NCBI RefSeq assembly: GCF_018362975.1
Contig: NZ_CP074371.1
Coordinates: 1,426,001 to 1,490,000 of the forward strand
Source of the DNA: Nocardia tengchongensis
Lineage (GTDB): Bacteria > Actinomycetota > Actinomycetes > Mycobacteriales > Mycobacteriaceae
Direction of reading: 5' to 3'
Length of the DNA: 64,000 bases
Made by a program: the position numbers and the translations under genes. Under the pieces are notes generated by a model. That model saw only the letters and a program-made list of their open reading frames with translations. It ran no database searches and was not told the origin of the DNA. Below are positions 1-6,238 of this stretch, piece by piece. Position 1 is the first letter of the stretch. Each line of letters starts with the position of its first letter.

Positions 1-87
1 CTTCAAATGCGGGTAATGGCAGGCAATTTCACTCGCGTAGTGCCGTCGTGATGTCTGGAGGTCATCGGCTGGGAACTGGGGGAGTTG

Positions 88-342
88 CTACCCGCTTCGC
101 TTGACGAACTGCACGGCACGGTCCATGACCTCGAGCGGCGAAACGTCGAGTGCATTGCATAGCGCGAACAGCTGATGCATGTCGGGGGAGCGCTCCCCGT
201 TCTCGAAGCGCTGGATCGTGCTCACGGCGACGCCTGAGGCGGCCGAGAGCTCAACCCGGGTGTAACCGCGCCGTGCGCGGGCAGCACGGAGTTCTTCGCC
301 TACTGCGCGGTTGATGCCGTCGTGGAGATCCCGCAGTTCCAT
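88..342 (-). CDS. XRE-family helix-turn-helix repressor, left-end regulator
   Basis: This is a small DNA-binding protein of about 84 residues made almost entirely of one XRE-type helix-turn-helix domain. The residues LRAARARRGYTRVELSAASG and VSTIQRFENGERSP are the classic helix 1-2 and helix 3-4 segments of the lambda-repressor-like fold. The chosen ATG at 342-340 lies inside an operator palindrome and about 7 bases downstream of a -10-like hexamer, which would make the mRNA leaderless. In-frame ATGs at 354 and 351 are alternatives, and none has a good ribosome binding site. The gene is divergent from a second small HTH-like gene at 483. It probably autoregulates and sets expression of the phage-derived island to its right. 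The function as island repressor is inferred from family and position. Confidence 0.75.
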   Translation of the reverse strand: MELRDLHDGINRAVGEELRAARARRGYTRVELSAASGVAVSTIQRFENGERSPDMHQLFALCNALDVSPLEVMDRAVQFVKRSG

Positions 343-378
343 ATGGACCATCATGAGGTCCGAACGGAATTCTTGCAA
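342..378 (-). promoter_or_regulatory. Candidate leaderless leftward promoter for the XRE repressor
   Basis: Reading the minus strand, a -35-like TTGCAA (378-373) is followed by a 17-bp spacer and a -10-like CATGAT (355-350). The predicted transcription start is about 7 bases further on, at the ATG at 342. Operator copies lie in the spacer and over the start codon. The assignment rests on consensus and on symmetry with the rightward promoter only. Confidence 0.45.
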
Positions 379-446
379 ACACACCCAGGCTGGAGTATAT
401 CCAAACCCGACGGATAGTAACGATTGCATAACAGGTCCGTTCGGAC

Positions 447-483
447 TTGTTTCAGTTCCGTATGGACCATAATGTGGTCCGTA
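447..483 (+). promoter_or_regulatory. Candidate leaderless rightward promoter of the island
   Basis: A -35-like TTGTTT (447-452) is separated by 17 bp from a -10-like TAATGT (470-475), which puts the transcription start at the ATG at 483. Operator copies flank the -35, fill the spacer and cover the start. The geometry mirrors the leftward promoter. Confidence 0.5.
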
Positions 484-719
484 TGGACTTCCTGGATCGA
501 CATATCGCCGACCGTGTAGCGCTGGCGATGAGTGAGACCGGTGTGGGCTTCGGGCAGATCGTCGCCCGAACCGGGCTCAGTGCCGCCTCTCTGGGTGCCC
601 GAGTGGGTGCCGCCGCGCCCTTCACGGCGGTCGATCTGGTGCTCGTGGCGTGTGCTCTGGGACGTGAGCTCGCCGATCTCCTCCCCGGTCAGGGGCGTGG
701 GGATTCGGGGGCGGCATGA
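483..719 (+). CDS. Small HTH-like regulatory protein, left member of a divergent pair
   Basis: This protein of about 78 residues looks like a degenerate helix-turn-helix protein: RVALAMSETGVGFGQIVART, then LGARVGAAAPFTAVDLVLVA and ALGRELADLLPG. The last part is typical of the final helix of XRE-like domains. It is clearly related to the protein at 29610-29933 near the right end of the island (RV..AM.E.GV, then F..D.L.LVA.ALG....DLLP). The ATG at 483 fits a leaderless promoter; an in-frame ATG at 462 would add seven residues. It opposes the repressor at 88-342 and overlaps the next gene by 4 bases, so it is probably the first gene of the rightward transcript. Its role as activator or co-regulator is inferred. 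Confidence 0.6.
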   Translation: MDFLDRHIADRVALAMSETGVGFGQIVARTGLSAASLGARVGAAAPFTAVDLVLVACALGRELADLLPGQGRGDSGAA

Positions 720-1399
720 TGGCATATGACGAATCGACCCACCTGTACCTCACGGTCGACGCCCTTCGGGAGTTGGCCGAGCTACTCGCCGGGATTCCGA
801 GTCTGGCCGAGGATCTGGAGGATTCGGTCAACGGCCGAGCGCGTCTCGGTGCGGCCAATACCCGGCTCAGCGGCAGGAGTAGTGATCAGCCGCTGCCCTT
901 CAGCGTCGGTGCGGCCAATGTCCGTGACCACCTGCACGCGTGTCTGGTCGGCTGGGTGCGGCTCGTCTGTGAACAGCGCGCTATCGGGTACAGCGGTCCG
1001 ACTTCTACGGCCGGGCTCGCCGCCTGGCTGCGCACGAATCTGATCGCGCTGGCGATGACCGAAGGCGTCGAATCCGCTCCTGCGGACCTCAGGTCGGCGG
1101 TCGAAGCCGCTGAACGTGTGGTCTGTCCGCCGGCGAATCGTTATGTCCTCGATGCCGCAGCCGTCGCCGCCGCCCGCCGCGCCCGTCTCAATGTCTCGGG
1201 AATCGTCACCCTCGCGAAAGGATTGGGAGATCCGTTTCGAACGGTCACGGTCCGCCGCATCCAAACCCTGCGTGACGCAGGCAAAGTTGCGCCCGTTCCT
1301 GGGCCGTGGGCGCCGGACTGGCCAGAGTTGTTCCTGGTCGGCGACGTCTTGGACGCGCACCTGAATCACCCGATGCGCCGCCGGAAGTCCACCGTGTGA
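716..1399 (+). CDS. Hypothetical protein of 227 residues, island left end
   Basis: I do not recognise the family. The protein is soluble and alanine- and arginine-rich, with a C-terminal stretch (about residues 160-200, containing NVSGIVTLAKGLGDP and VTVRRIQTLRDAGKV) that could be a winged-helix or HTH unit. Its ATG overlaps the stop of the preceding small regulator (ATGA arrangement), so the two are probably translationally coupled. A strong hairpin at 1433-1470 follows. By position it belongs to the control module of the phage-derived island, and a DNA-binding or excision-control role is possible but unsupported. Confidence 0.6.
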   Translation: MMAYDESTHLYLTVDALRELAELLAGIPSLAEDLEDSVNGRARLGAANTRLSGRSSDQPLPFSVGAANVRDHLHACLVGWVRLVCEQRAIGYSGPTSTAGLAAWLRTNLIALAMTEGVESAPADLRSAVEAAERVVCPPANRYVLDAAAVAAARRARLNVSGIVTLAKGLGDPFRTVTVRRIQTLRDAGKVAPVPGPWAPDWPELFLVGDVLDAHLNHPMRRRKSTV

Positions 1400-1432
1400 T
1401 CGCCTGTCCCACCTCAGAATCCCTCGCCACCT

Positions 1433-1470
1433 GGCCGTCGAACCACTGCTCAGCAGAAGGTTCGACGGCC
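1433..1470 (+). terminator. Terminator-like hairpin
   Basis: A perfect 12-bp stem, GGCCGTCGAACC (1433-1444) with GGTTCGACGGCC (1459-1470), lies just downstream of the 716-1399 gene. No long T run follows, so it may act as a GC-rich actinobacterial terminator or a processing hairpin. Confidence 0.55.
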
Positions 1471-1500
1471 TTCGTCGTTTCGTCCCAATGGAGGCCTCCC

Positions 1501-1698
1501 ATGCGCTACTCCCTTCTTGACCTGATCGAACTGGCCGCCCACACGGCCCCCGTCACTCCGCTGTCTGCCGACAGCGCCCACGAGGTCATGCGCCTGCATC
1601 GTGAATGTCCCGCGCCTGAATGTCCGCGTAAGGCCGCGGCCTTACGGACGTTGGTTGCCGCCGGCTGCATCACCCCCGATTCCGGTCGGCGGCGGTGA
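1501..1698 (+). CDS. Small hypothetical protein (65 residues)
   Basis: The ATG at 1501 is preceded by a good ribosome binding site, GGAGG, at about 1491-1495. The protein begins MRYSLLDLIELAAHTAPVTP and contains two cysteines (ECPAPECPRK) near residue 40. I do not recognise a family. It lies between the hairpin at 1433-1470 and the non-coding stretch that leads to the lysis cassette. It could be a small regulatory or phage accessory protein. Confidence 0.45.
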   Translation: MRYSLLDLIELAAHTAPVTPLSADSAHEVMRLHRECPAPECPRKAAALRTLVAAGCITPDSGRRR

Positions 1699-1920
1699 CG
1701 TCGGAAGTGGCTGCTACCAGCATCTTTCGAGAATTTCGGACTGGACTGTTGACTTTCCTCGTCGCTTAAGTGAAGCTGATTGCAGCGCCACAGTTGTGCC
1801 TTCCTCCCGAACTTCACGGGAATCATCACTCCAACAGCAGATTCCGTCCATGGAACTGTGTTGATCCGAGATCCATTGCTGCGGACCGGACTTCGTTGGC
1901 ACACGCGCCTCTCCAAGCCT
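1699..1920 (+). other. Intergenic leader without a convincing gene
   Basis: No open frame here has a plausible start and codon pattern. A possible -35 (TTGACT, about 1749-1754) is present without a clear -10. The stretch probably holds the promoter for the structured RNA element and the lysis genes. Confidence 0.4.
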
Positions 1921-2051
1921 CATGCGGCAAGCCCCCGAAAACCCTTCGCAGGTAGTAAACGGGTTCAGAGCACGCCGCATGGCCCACCCCTCGTGCGCCC
2001 GTCTCCCGCAGGTGGTCCGCGGTCGTAGACGCCGCAGCCGCACAGGGGTGT
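1921..2051 (+). ncRNA. Candidate structured RNA element, copy 1
   Basis: This is one of two related non-coding copies; the other is at 4689-4830. Outer stem P1 pairs CATGCGGC (1921-1928) with GCCGCATG (1974-1981). Inside it lies the invariant GCCCCCGAAAACC (1931-1943), and a short stem pairs AACCC (1940-1944) with GGGTT (1961-1965). A second domain is closed by CACCCCT (1985-1991) with AGGGGTG (2044-2050) and holds the conserved CTCCCG and GGTGGTCC. The element is followed at 2055 by a terminator-like hairpin and then by lysB. Compensatory differences between the copies support an RNA structure. I do not recognise a known RNA family. Confidence 0.55.
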
Positions 2052-2054
2052 CCC

Positions 2055-2094
2055 GGTCCCGCCCTCGGAACCCTCGAAAACCGAGGGCGGGACC
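2055..2094 (+). terminator. Terminator-like hairpin after structured RNA copy 1
   Basis: A perfect 14-bp stem, GGTCCCGCCCTCGG (2055-2068) with CCGAGGGCGGGACC (2081-2094), has a 12-base loop. Its 3' arm and flank (GGGCGGGACCCA) recur at 4862-4873 and 5534-5545. It may be an intrinsic terminator or attenuator between the RNA element and the lysis genes. Confidence 0.6.
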
Positions 2095-2270
2095 CAGACT
2101 TCGCCGACACTCTCGGCACCCGACTCGCCCCACCCGCCAGGTCCTCCCGCCACTTCTCCGCTCCCGGGCGGTTGCAGGCAGGTGGAAGCCGGGGCGTCCG
2201 ACGGCCTCACCCGCACCTCTTCCCGCGGGTGGGGCCGTCCCTTATCCATCTGCCCGAAAGGCGATTTCGC

Positions 2271-3044
2271 GTGATCTCAGTCCTGACCTGCCGCGGCACC
2301 GGGGAGCTGTTCGGTTCACCGGACAACATGCTCAGCGCCGTGACCAGGCAGCTCGACCCGGCGATCTACGAAATCGGCCCGGACATCGACTACCCCGCCG
2401 CCATCGGCCCGGCCAACCCGCAGCACAACCCCTTCGGCTGCACCGAACAGCAGTCGATCAGCCAGGGTGTCGCCGCGTTGGTGAAGGCAATCCACGCCAC
2501 CCCCAACCGGGTCGGCATCCTCGGCTACAGCCTCGGCGCGGAAGTGGTCACCCGCTTCCTCGAAGCGAAGGCGCGCGGCGAATACCCCGACTGCGAAGTC
2601 GAATGGGCCGCCACGATCGCCAATCCGATGCGCAGGGAAGGTGATTCGATCGATCCCAACCCCGTCGGATTCGGCATCAGTGGTCAGCACGCCACTTGGC
2701 CGGATGAAATCCCGACCTGGGAGGTAGCGCACCCGGCGGACGGCATCACGTCGTGCCCGCCGGATTCACCGCTGCGCAACCTCGCAGACACGGTGTCGGC
2801 TTTCGGCTTCGCCGACATGGGCGGCTGGACCGCTGACCTCGCCGAACGCATTCGCCGAAACCGCTGGCAGGCAGCGCGATTCGGGTCCTGGACGCATCCG
2901 CTCCGGATCTGGGAGCTGTGGTCACAGGCCGCTGCATTGATGCAGGGCTACCTGACCGGAGGTGCGCATACCACCGCGTATCTCGCCGGCGGCTATTGCG
3001 ATCGCCTCGCGACCATCCTCAACCGACATCCGGAGAGGGGGTGA
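2271..3044 (+). CDS. lysB: Lysin B, mycolyl-arabinogalactan esterase
   Basis: The protein is a cutinase-like serine esterase of 257 residues related to mycobacteriophage LysB, which cuts the ester bond joining mycolic acids to arabinogalactan and so frees the outer membrane of mycolate bacteria. The nucleophile elbow GYSLG places Ser87. Asp157 (HPADGIT) and His233 (GGAHTTAYL) complete a triad with spacing like that of D29 LysB. I chose the GTG at 2271 because GAAAGG stands 10 bases upstream and the fold begins at once (VISVLTCRGTGE); upstream in-frame codons run through the hairpin region. It is the first gene of the lysis cassette and overlaps the following small peptide gene by 4 bases. A mycolate-specific lysin implies a target with the same wall as the host. 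Confidence 0.9.
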   Translation: MISVLTCRGTGELFGSPDNMLSAVTRQLDPAIYEIGPDIDYPAAIGPANPQHNPFGCTEQQSISQGVAALVKAIHATPNRVGILGYSLGAEVVTRFLEAKARGEYPDCEVEWAATIANPMRREGDSIDPNPVGFGISGQHATWPDEIPTWEVAHPADGITSCPPDSPLRNLADTVSAFGFADMGGWTADLAERIRRNRWQAARFGSWTHPLRIWELWSQAAALMQGYLTGGAHTTAYLAGGYCDRLATILNRHPERG

Positions 3045-3127
3045 ACGGAGTGATCACCATTGCCGAAGATCTCATCAAACTGATCGGCGACCTGATTCCG
3101 CTGGTCCTGCCGCTGTTCGGGCTGTAG
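3041..3127 (+). CDS. 28-residue hydrophobic peptide in the lysis cassette
   Basis: A GTG at 3041 overlaps the lysB stop and has GGAGAGGGG directly upstream. The reading frame encodes 28 residues, starting (M)NGVITIAEDLIKL and ending in LIPLVLPLFGL. It is amphipathic at first and then strongly hydrophobic, long enough for one membrane-inserting helix. Tight coupling between lysB and the muramidase gene suggests a role in lysis or membrane depolarisation, such as a miniature holin or pinholin-like peptide. I know no family for it. It is too short for most gene finders, and the evidence is start context, coupling and composition. Confidence 0.55.
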   Translation: MNGVITIAEDLIKLIGDLIPLVLPLFGL

Positions 3128-3186
3128 TCGGCCTTCGCCAGGTCGGAGAACCGAATCCCGTCGGCACACAACGCGAGGAGAGCTCT

Positions 3187-4029
3187 ATGACCATTTTCGG
3201 GATCGACATCTCCAATAACAACGGTCCGGACATCGACCTGGCGCAGGTAGCCCGCGAAGGTTTCCAGTTCGTCTTCGCCAAGGTCTCCGAGGGCGACGGC
3301 TTCGTCGACCACACCTGGCCTGCGTATCGAGATGCGGCTCATGCCAACGGCTTACTAGTAGCGGGCTACCACTATCTCAGGGCAGACGCAGACGTCGACG
3401 CTCAGGCCGACCTGTACGTCTCCCATCTCGGCGACGCCGCAACCATGATCGACTTCGAGGCTGATTCCGGCGACTTGTCCACCTTTTGGGCGTTCGTGAA
3501 TGCGGTGAATACCCGAGGCCGCGAGATCAACCTGTCCTACCTACCGCGCTGGTACTGGCAGCGGATCGGCTCGCCTGACATTTCGAACGTGCCTGGACTG
3601 ATCCAGTCGAGCTACGTCTACGGCTCGGCTCCCGCTTCGGCGCTGTACCCGGGTGACGGCACCCCGTTCTGGATCGGCTTCGGCGGCAAGAACGTCGACA
3701 TCCTCCAGTTCACCGACGCGGCCATGGTCGCCGGGCATCGAGTGGACGCGAACGCCTTCCCCGGCACCATCGGCCAACTCCGTGCGCTGCTCGGGTTGGC
3801 ACCATCAACTACCCAAGGAGTTCTCATGGCGCTCACGGATGCGCAACAGGCCGACCTGTACAAGAAGGTCCAGGAAATCTGGGGTCAGCTCCGCGGCCCC
3901 GACGGCCTCGGCTGGCCACAGCTCGGCCAGAACGAGCAGGGACAGAACATGACTCTTGTCGATGCGCTGGCCAAGCTCCAGCACGATCTCGCGCCGAATT
4001 CGACTCCGGTCCCGAAGACGGCTTCGTGA
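3187..4029 (+). CDS. GH25 muramidase endolysin (LysA-like)
   Basis: This 280-residue peptidoglycan hydrolase has an N-terminal glycoside hydrolase family 25 domain (about residues 1-205). The motif FGIDISNNNG carries Asp7, AKVSEG carries Glu35, and MIDFEAD carries the DxE pair Asp89/Glu91 expected for GH25 catalysis. After a linker, residues about 213-270 form a small domain (LTDAQQADLYKKV, then GWPQLG and TLVDALAKLQ) that is also found at the end of the amidase at 23134-23892. The ATG at 3187 follows GAGGAG. The stop overlaps the GTG of the holin gene. It probably cleaves the glycan strand during release of particles. Confidence 0.88.
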   Translation: MTIFGIDISNNNGPDIDLAQVAREGFQFVFAKVSEGDGFVDHTWPAYRDAAHANGLLVAGYHYLRADADVDAQADLYVSHLGDAATMIDFEADSGDLSTFWAFVNAVNTRGREINLSYLPRWYWQRIGSPDISNVPGLIQSSYVYGSAPASALYPGDGTPFWIGFGGKNVDILQFTDAAMVAGHRVDANAFPGTIGQLRALLGLAPSTTQGVLMALTDAQQADLYKKVQEIWGQLRGPDGLGWPQLGQNEQGQNMTLVDALAKLQHDLAPNSTPVPKTAS

Positions 4030-4271
4030 CCACCCCGGGCGCGTTCGTGGCGCGCAATGCGAAGGCGGTGGTCTCCGCGGTCGGCGGAATCATCAACGTG
4101 CTGGCCGTCTCGGCGGCATTGTTCCAGTTCGCGCCACCGCAGTACGCCGGCGTGGGCACCGCTCTACTGGCGGTGATGGAGGCCCTGCGCAGCACCAACG
4201 TCTGGATCGTCAGGAACGAACCAGCCCTCGTGGCCGCCATCGACGAGATCGTCGCACCCGAGGCCGGGTGA
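4026..4271 (+). CDS. Holin-like membrane protein
   Basis: The protein has 81 residues and two candidate membrane segments: one around residues 14-37 (AVVSAVGGIINVLAVSAALF) and one around 40-53 (YAGVGTALLAVMEAL). A charged C-terminus (NEPALVAAIDEIVAPEAG) follows. Size, position immediately after the muramidase gene and a 4-base GTGA overlap all match actinophage holins, which form membrane lesions that release the endolysin and time lysis. Assignment is by topology and context; the sequence itself is not diagnostic. Confidence 0.7.
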   Translation: MTTPGAFVARNAKAVVSAVGGIINVLAVSAALFQFAPPQYAGVGTALLAVMEALRSTNVWIVRNEPALVAAIDEIVAPEAG

Positions 4272-4275
4272 TCGC

Positions 4276-4662
4276 TTGTTCGAGACGCTGCTACTTTCCG
4301 TCGCTACCTTCCTCGGTGGAACAGGTACCTCGGCTTTCTTCTCCTGGCTGCGTGCCCGGCGCATGCAGCCCACGACCAGCCTGCGGCACGAGGTCGCCGC
4401 GGCAAAGGACGTGAACGACATCGCGATCAAAACCCTCTCGCGGGTATCGCAGGAGTTGCGCGACGTCACCTGCCGCCTCGATGCGGTCGAGGCGGCCCAG
4501 GAAGCTTCCATTCGCGAATTGACCAGAGTGACAGGGCTCTTTCGTGAGGCGCTCGCGGTGTTGCGAGGAGTCATCGAGGCCGCTCAGCACGGCCGCATCC
4601 CGGAACTGCACATGTCCAGGGAGTTGATGGACGAAGTCGAATTCAACGGAGCGATCACCTGA
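4276..4662 (+). CDS. Membrane-anchored coiled-coil protein of the lysis cassette
   Basis: The product has 128 residues, with an N-terminal membrane segment (LLLSVATFLGGTGTSAFFSW) followed by a basic stretch (RARR) and a long helical, coiled-coil-like region from about residue 40 to 105 (EVAAAKDVNDIAIKTLSRV, LDAVEAAQEASIREL). A TTG start at 4276 lies 4 bases after the holin stop. One membrane segment plus a coiled coil next to a holin suggests a second holin or a membrane-tethered lysis accessory, as in many actinophages. The exact role is unknown. Confidence 0.6.
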   Translation: MFETLLLSVATFLGGTGTSAFFSWLRARRMQPTTSLRHEVAAAKDVNDIAIKTLSRVSQELRDVTCRLDAVEAAQEASIRELTRVTGLFREALAVLRGVIEAAQHGRIPELHMSRELMDEVEFNGAIT

Positions 4663-4688
4663 CGTCAGCGGTTCGATACCGCACAGCC

Positions 4689-4830
4689 CATGCGGCCGGC
4701 CCCCGAAAACCTTCCACCGGTTCATCACCGCGGGTTACGAGCTCGCTGCATACCCGCCCCTCCGCTCCCACGCCTCCCGTCGGTGGTCCCACGGTCGCAG
4801 GCTCGGTCGCAGCGCCGGGGCGCAACGGGT
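4689..4830 (+). ncRNA. Candidate structured RNA element, copy 2
   Basis: This second copy matches 1921-2051. P1 pairs ATGCGGC (4690-4696) with GCTGCAT (4745-4751), where one G-C of copy 1 has become a G-U pair. The 13-base GCCCCCGAAAACC (4699-4711) is identical. AACC (4708-4711) pairs with GGTT (4733-4736). The second domain is closed by ACCCG (4752-4756) with CGGGT (4826-4830) and by GCCCC (4756-4760) with GGGGC (4817-4821), and holds the conserved CTCCCG and GGTGGTCC. The CGGGT arm overlaps the first bases of the following hairpin, so the two structures could compete. It stands upstream of the gene at 4940. Confidence 0.55.
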
Positions 4831-4871
4831 CCCGCCCCGGATCACCCCTCTGACACTCCGGGGCGGGACCC
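4827..4871 (+). terminator. Terminator-like hairpin after structured RNA copy 2
   Basis: A perfect 15-bp stem, GGGTCCCGCCCCGGA (4827-4841) with TCCGGGGCGGGACCC (4857-4871), is homologous in position and 3' flank to the hairpin at 2055-2094. Its 5' arm overlaps the closing strand of the preceding RNA element, the arrangement expected of an attenuator. Confidence 0.6.
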
Positions 4872-4939
4872 ACCCAACTTCCCATGCGTGACATCGGCAC
4901 CGACAGCACGGAGCCGACCGACTAGCGAAAGACGAAGCC

Positions 4940-5512
4940 ATGGAAAAGACAACGGTCCTCGCGTGCAACGGTTTTGGCGCGCAGTTCTATATCCCGGGGT
5001 TTGTTCGTATCGACGAGATGCGTCAGATCAGCGAGTACGGCAGTGCCGAGCTCTACGTCGTCTACGACGACACCAAGCTCGGTGAGGTTGCCCAGGTGAC
5101 CGTGGGTAACTGTTCGGATGGTCCTCCGCCGGAGGGGCAGACGCCTCCGGCCGTCGGTCTGGGCAGGATCCATACCGTCGGCGTGTCGTCATATGTCTAC
5201 TACCAGGCCGCGCCCGCGCCGAACTGGCACAACGAAAAGACCATGGTGGTCACCGGCCGGCCCTTCAATCTCGAGTTCTACGTCCCCGGCTTCATCGCGA
5301 TCGACAAGCTTCGGCAGGTCGACGACGGCGGCAGCGTCCAGCTGTTCGTTCGCTACAACACGAACATCAACGAGATTCATCACATCAGCGTCGCCGCAGT
5401 GGGCCCGGATAGAGAGCTGCCCGCAGGCGCCGTGGACCTCGGTTTGATTCACCCATACGAGTCGTGGGTGTACGTCCACTACACCGACCAAATCGTCGCA
5501 ACCCAGCCCTGA
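4940..5512 (+). CDS. Two-repeat protein of unknown function (190 residues)
   Basis: I do not recognise this protein, but it consists of two tandem copies of a domain of about 85-90 residues. Repeat 1 contains FNGF-like NGFGAQFYIPGFVRIDEMRQ, then GLGRIH and SSYVYY. Repeat 2 contains FNLEFYVPGFIAIDKLRQ, then DLGLIH and SWVYVHY. Each repeat is rich in alternating hydrophobic residues, so a beta-sandwich or small beta-propeller-like fold is likely. There is no signal peptide. The ATG at 4940 has GCGAAAGACG upstream. It lies between two structured non-coding elements in the phage-derived island, and a binding or particle-surface role is possible. Confidence 0.6.
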   Translation: MEKTTVLACNGFGAQFYIPGFVRIDEMRQISEYGSAELYVVYDDTKLGEVAQVTVGNCSDGPPPEGQTPPAVGLGRIHTVGVSSYVYYQAAPAPNWHNEKTMVVTGRPFNLEFYVPGFIAIDKLRQVDDGGSVQLFVRYNTNINEIHHISVAAVGPDRELPAGAVDLGLIHPYESWVYVHYTDQIVATQP

Positions 5513-5519
5513 CGGCCCG

Positions 5520-5540
5520 CCCGCCCCTATCGGGGGCGGG
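5520..5540 (+). terminator. Terminator-like hairpin
   Basis: An 8-bp stem, CCCGCCCC (5520-5527) with GGGGCGGG (5533-5540), is followed by ACCCACCCC. The 3' arm and flank match the hairpins at 2055-2094 and 4827-4871, but the upstream RNA element is absent here. Confidence 0.5.
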
Positions 5541-5621
5541 ACCCACCCCATTAATCGATCCCGAGTCCGGAGCGGACCCGGGACTTCGCCATGCCCTCGT
5601 CCCGGAAGGTCCTGAAACCCG

Positions 5622-6236
5622 ATGCCAGACAAGGAAGTCGTCGAATCCATCAGCTTCGGCAATCACCAGCCCCCTTCCGAGTACGTGAAAACCGATGCCG
5701 GCCAGCTGGTCACCCCCGAATTCCTCGCCCTCATCCAACAGTCCCTCTCCGGCAAGCTCTCCGAGCAGCGCGACGTCGAGGAACTCTCCCCGGAGGTCCG
5801 TTCCCTCGCCGAGGAACTCTCCGTCATCCACCTCCCCGAGTGGCAGTCCGGAGTCGGCCGAAAACTGGCCGAGCCCACGGTAACCAGTATCAAACAGGCC
5901 GTCCGAGTAGCCGAATACCTCGTCAAACGCGGAGTCCGAGTCCACCCGGACCTCGAAGAAATCCGCTGGACCCCTACCCCCGGCGGCCAGCCCGGCGTCT
6001 TCGACACCGGCATCCACATCACCAAGGACGCCACCGGCAACTGGCCCGCCCCCGACCCCGAAGACTTCTACAACCTCGAAGACATCCAGGTCACCAAAAC
6101 CGACGAGGGCCTCTGGTCCGCCACCCACCCCCGCGGCCTGGCAGCGGAAGCCCCCACCAAAACCGACGCCTACGCCGCCCTGGTCAACCAACTGCGCGCC
6201 CGCATCGACCAGGCGCGGCGCATTCGTGAGGAGTGA
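5622..6236 (+). CDS. Hypothetical protein upstream of toxin 1 (204 residues)
   Basis: This soluble, mostly helical, acidic protein has a central segment containing HLPEWQSGVGRKL and IKQAVRVAEYLVKRGVRVHP, and a C-terminal helix (KTDAYAALVNQLRARIDQAR). I recognise no family. It ends 2 bases before the start of the giant toxin-like protein, whose ribosome binding site (GAGGAG) lies in its last codons, so the two are probably co-translated. A chaperone or adaptor that loads or stabilises the toxin is one possibility, inferred from position alone. Confidence 0.55.
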   Translation: MPDKEVVESISFGNHQPPSEYVKTDAGQLVTPEFLALIQQSLSGKLSEQRDVEELSPEVRSLAEELSVIHLPEWQSGVGRKLAEPTVTSIKQAVRVAEYLVKRGVRVHPDLEEIRWTPTPGGQPGVFDTGIHITKDATGNWPAPDPEDFYNLEDIQVTKTDEGLWSATHPRGLAAEAPTKTDAYAALVNQLRARIDQARRIREE

Positions 6237-6238
6237 TC

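Larger units (their letters stand above)
337..488. promoter_or_regulatory. Array of five 12-bp operator palindromes in the divergent control region
   Basis: Five copies of a palindrome of consensus KTCCRNNYGGAM are visible: 337-348 (TTCCATATGGAC), 358-369 (GTCCGAACGGAA), 435-446 (GTCCGTTCGGAC), 456-467 (TTCCGTATGGAC) and 477-488 (GTCCGTATGGAC). Spacing is exactly 21 bp (two helical turns) within the left pair and within the right triplet. On each side one copy sits in the promoter spacer and another covers the start codon. They are probably the operators of the regulator at 88-342. Confidence 0.75.

Noticed and set aside
1922..2644. An open plus-strand frame across the first structured RNA element and lysB
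   Set aside because: The translation is Arg/Pro-rich without pattern, the region has paired RNA structure shared with 4689-4830, and lysB is certain in another frame.
4667..4681. tRNA T-arm-like hairpin (GCGG TTCGATA CCGC) just before structured RNA copy 2
   Set aside because: No acceptor, D-arm or anticodon arm can be drawn around it, and copy 1 of the element lacks it. It is probably chance, though an att-type tRNA remnant cannot be wholly excluded.
5385..6191. A 268-codon minus-strand open frame across the 5622 gene
   Set aside because: It is extremely Gly/Val/Phe-rich with no start context, while the plus-strand gene is coupled to its neighbours.
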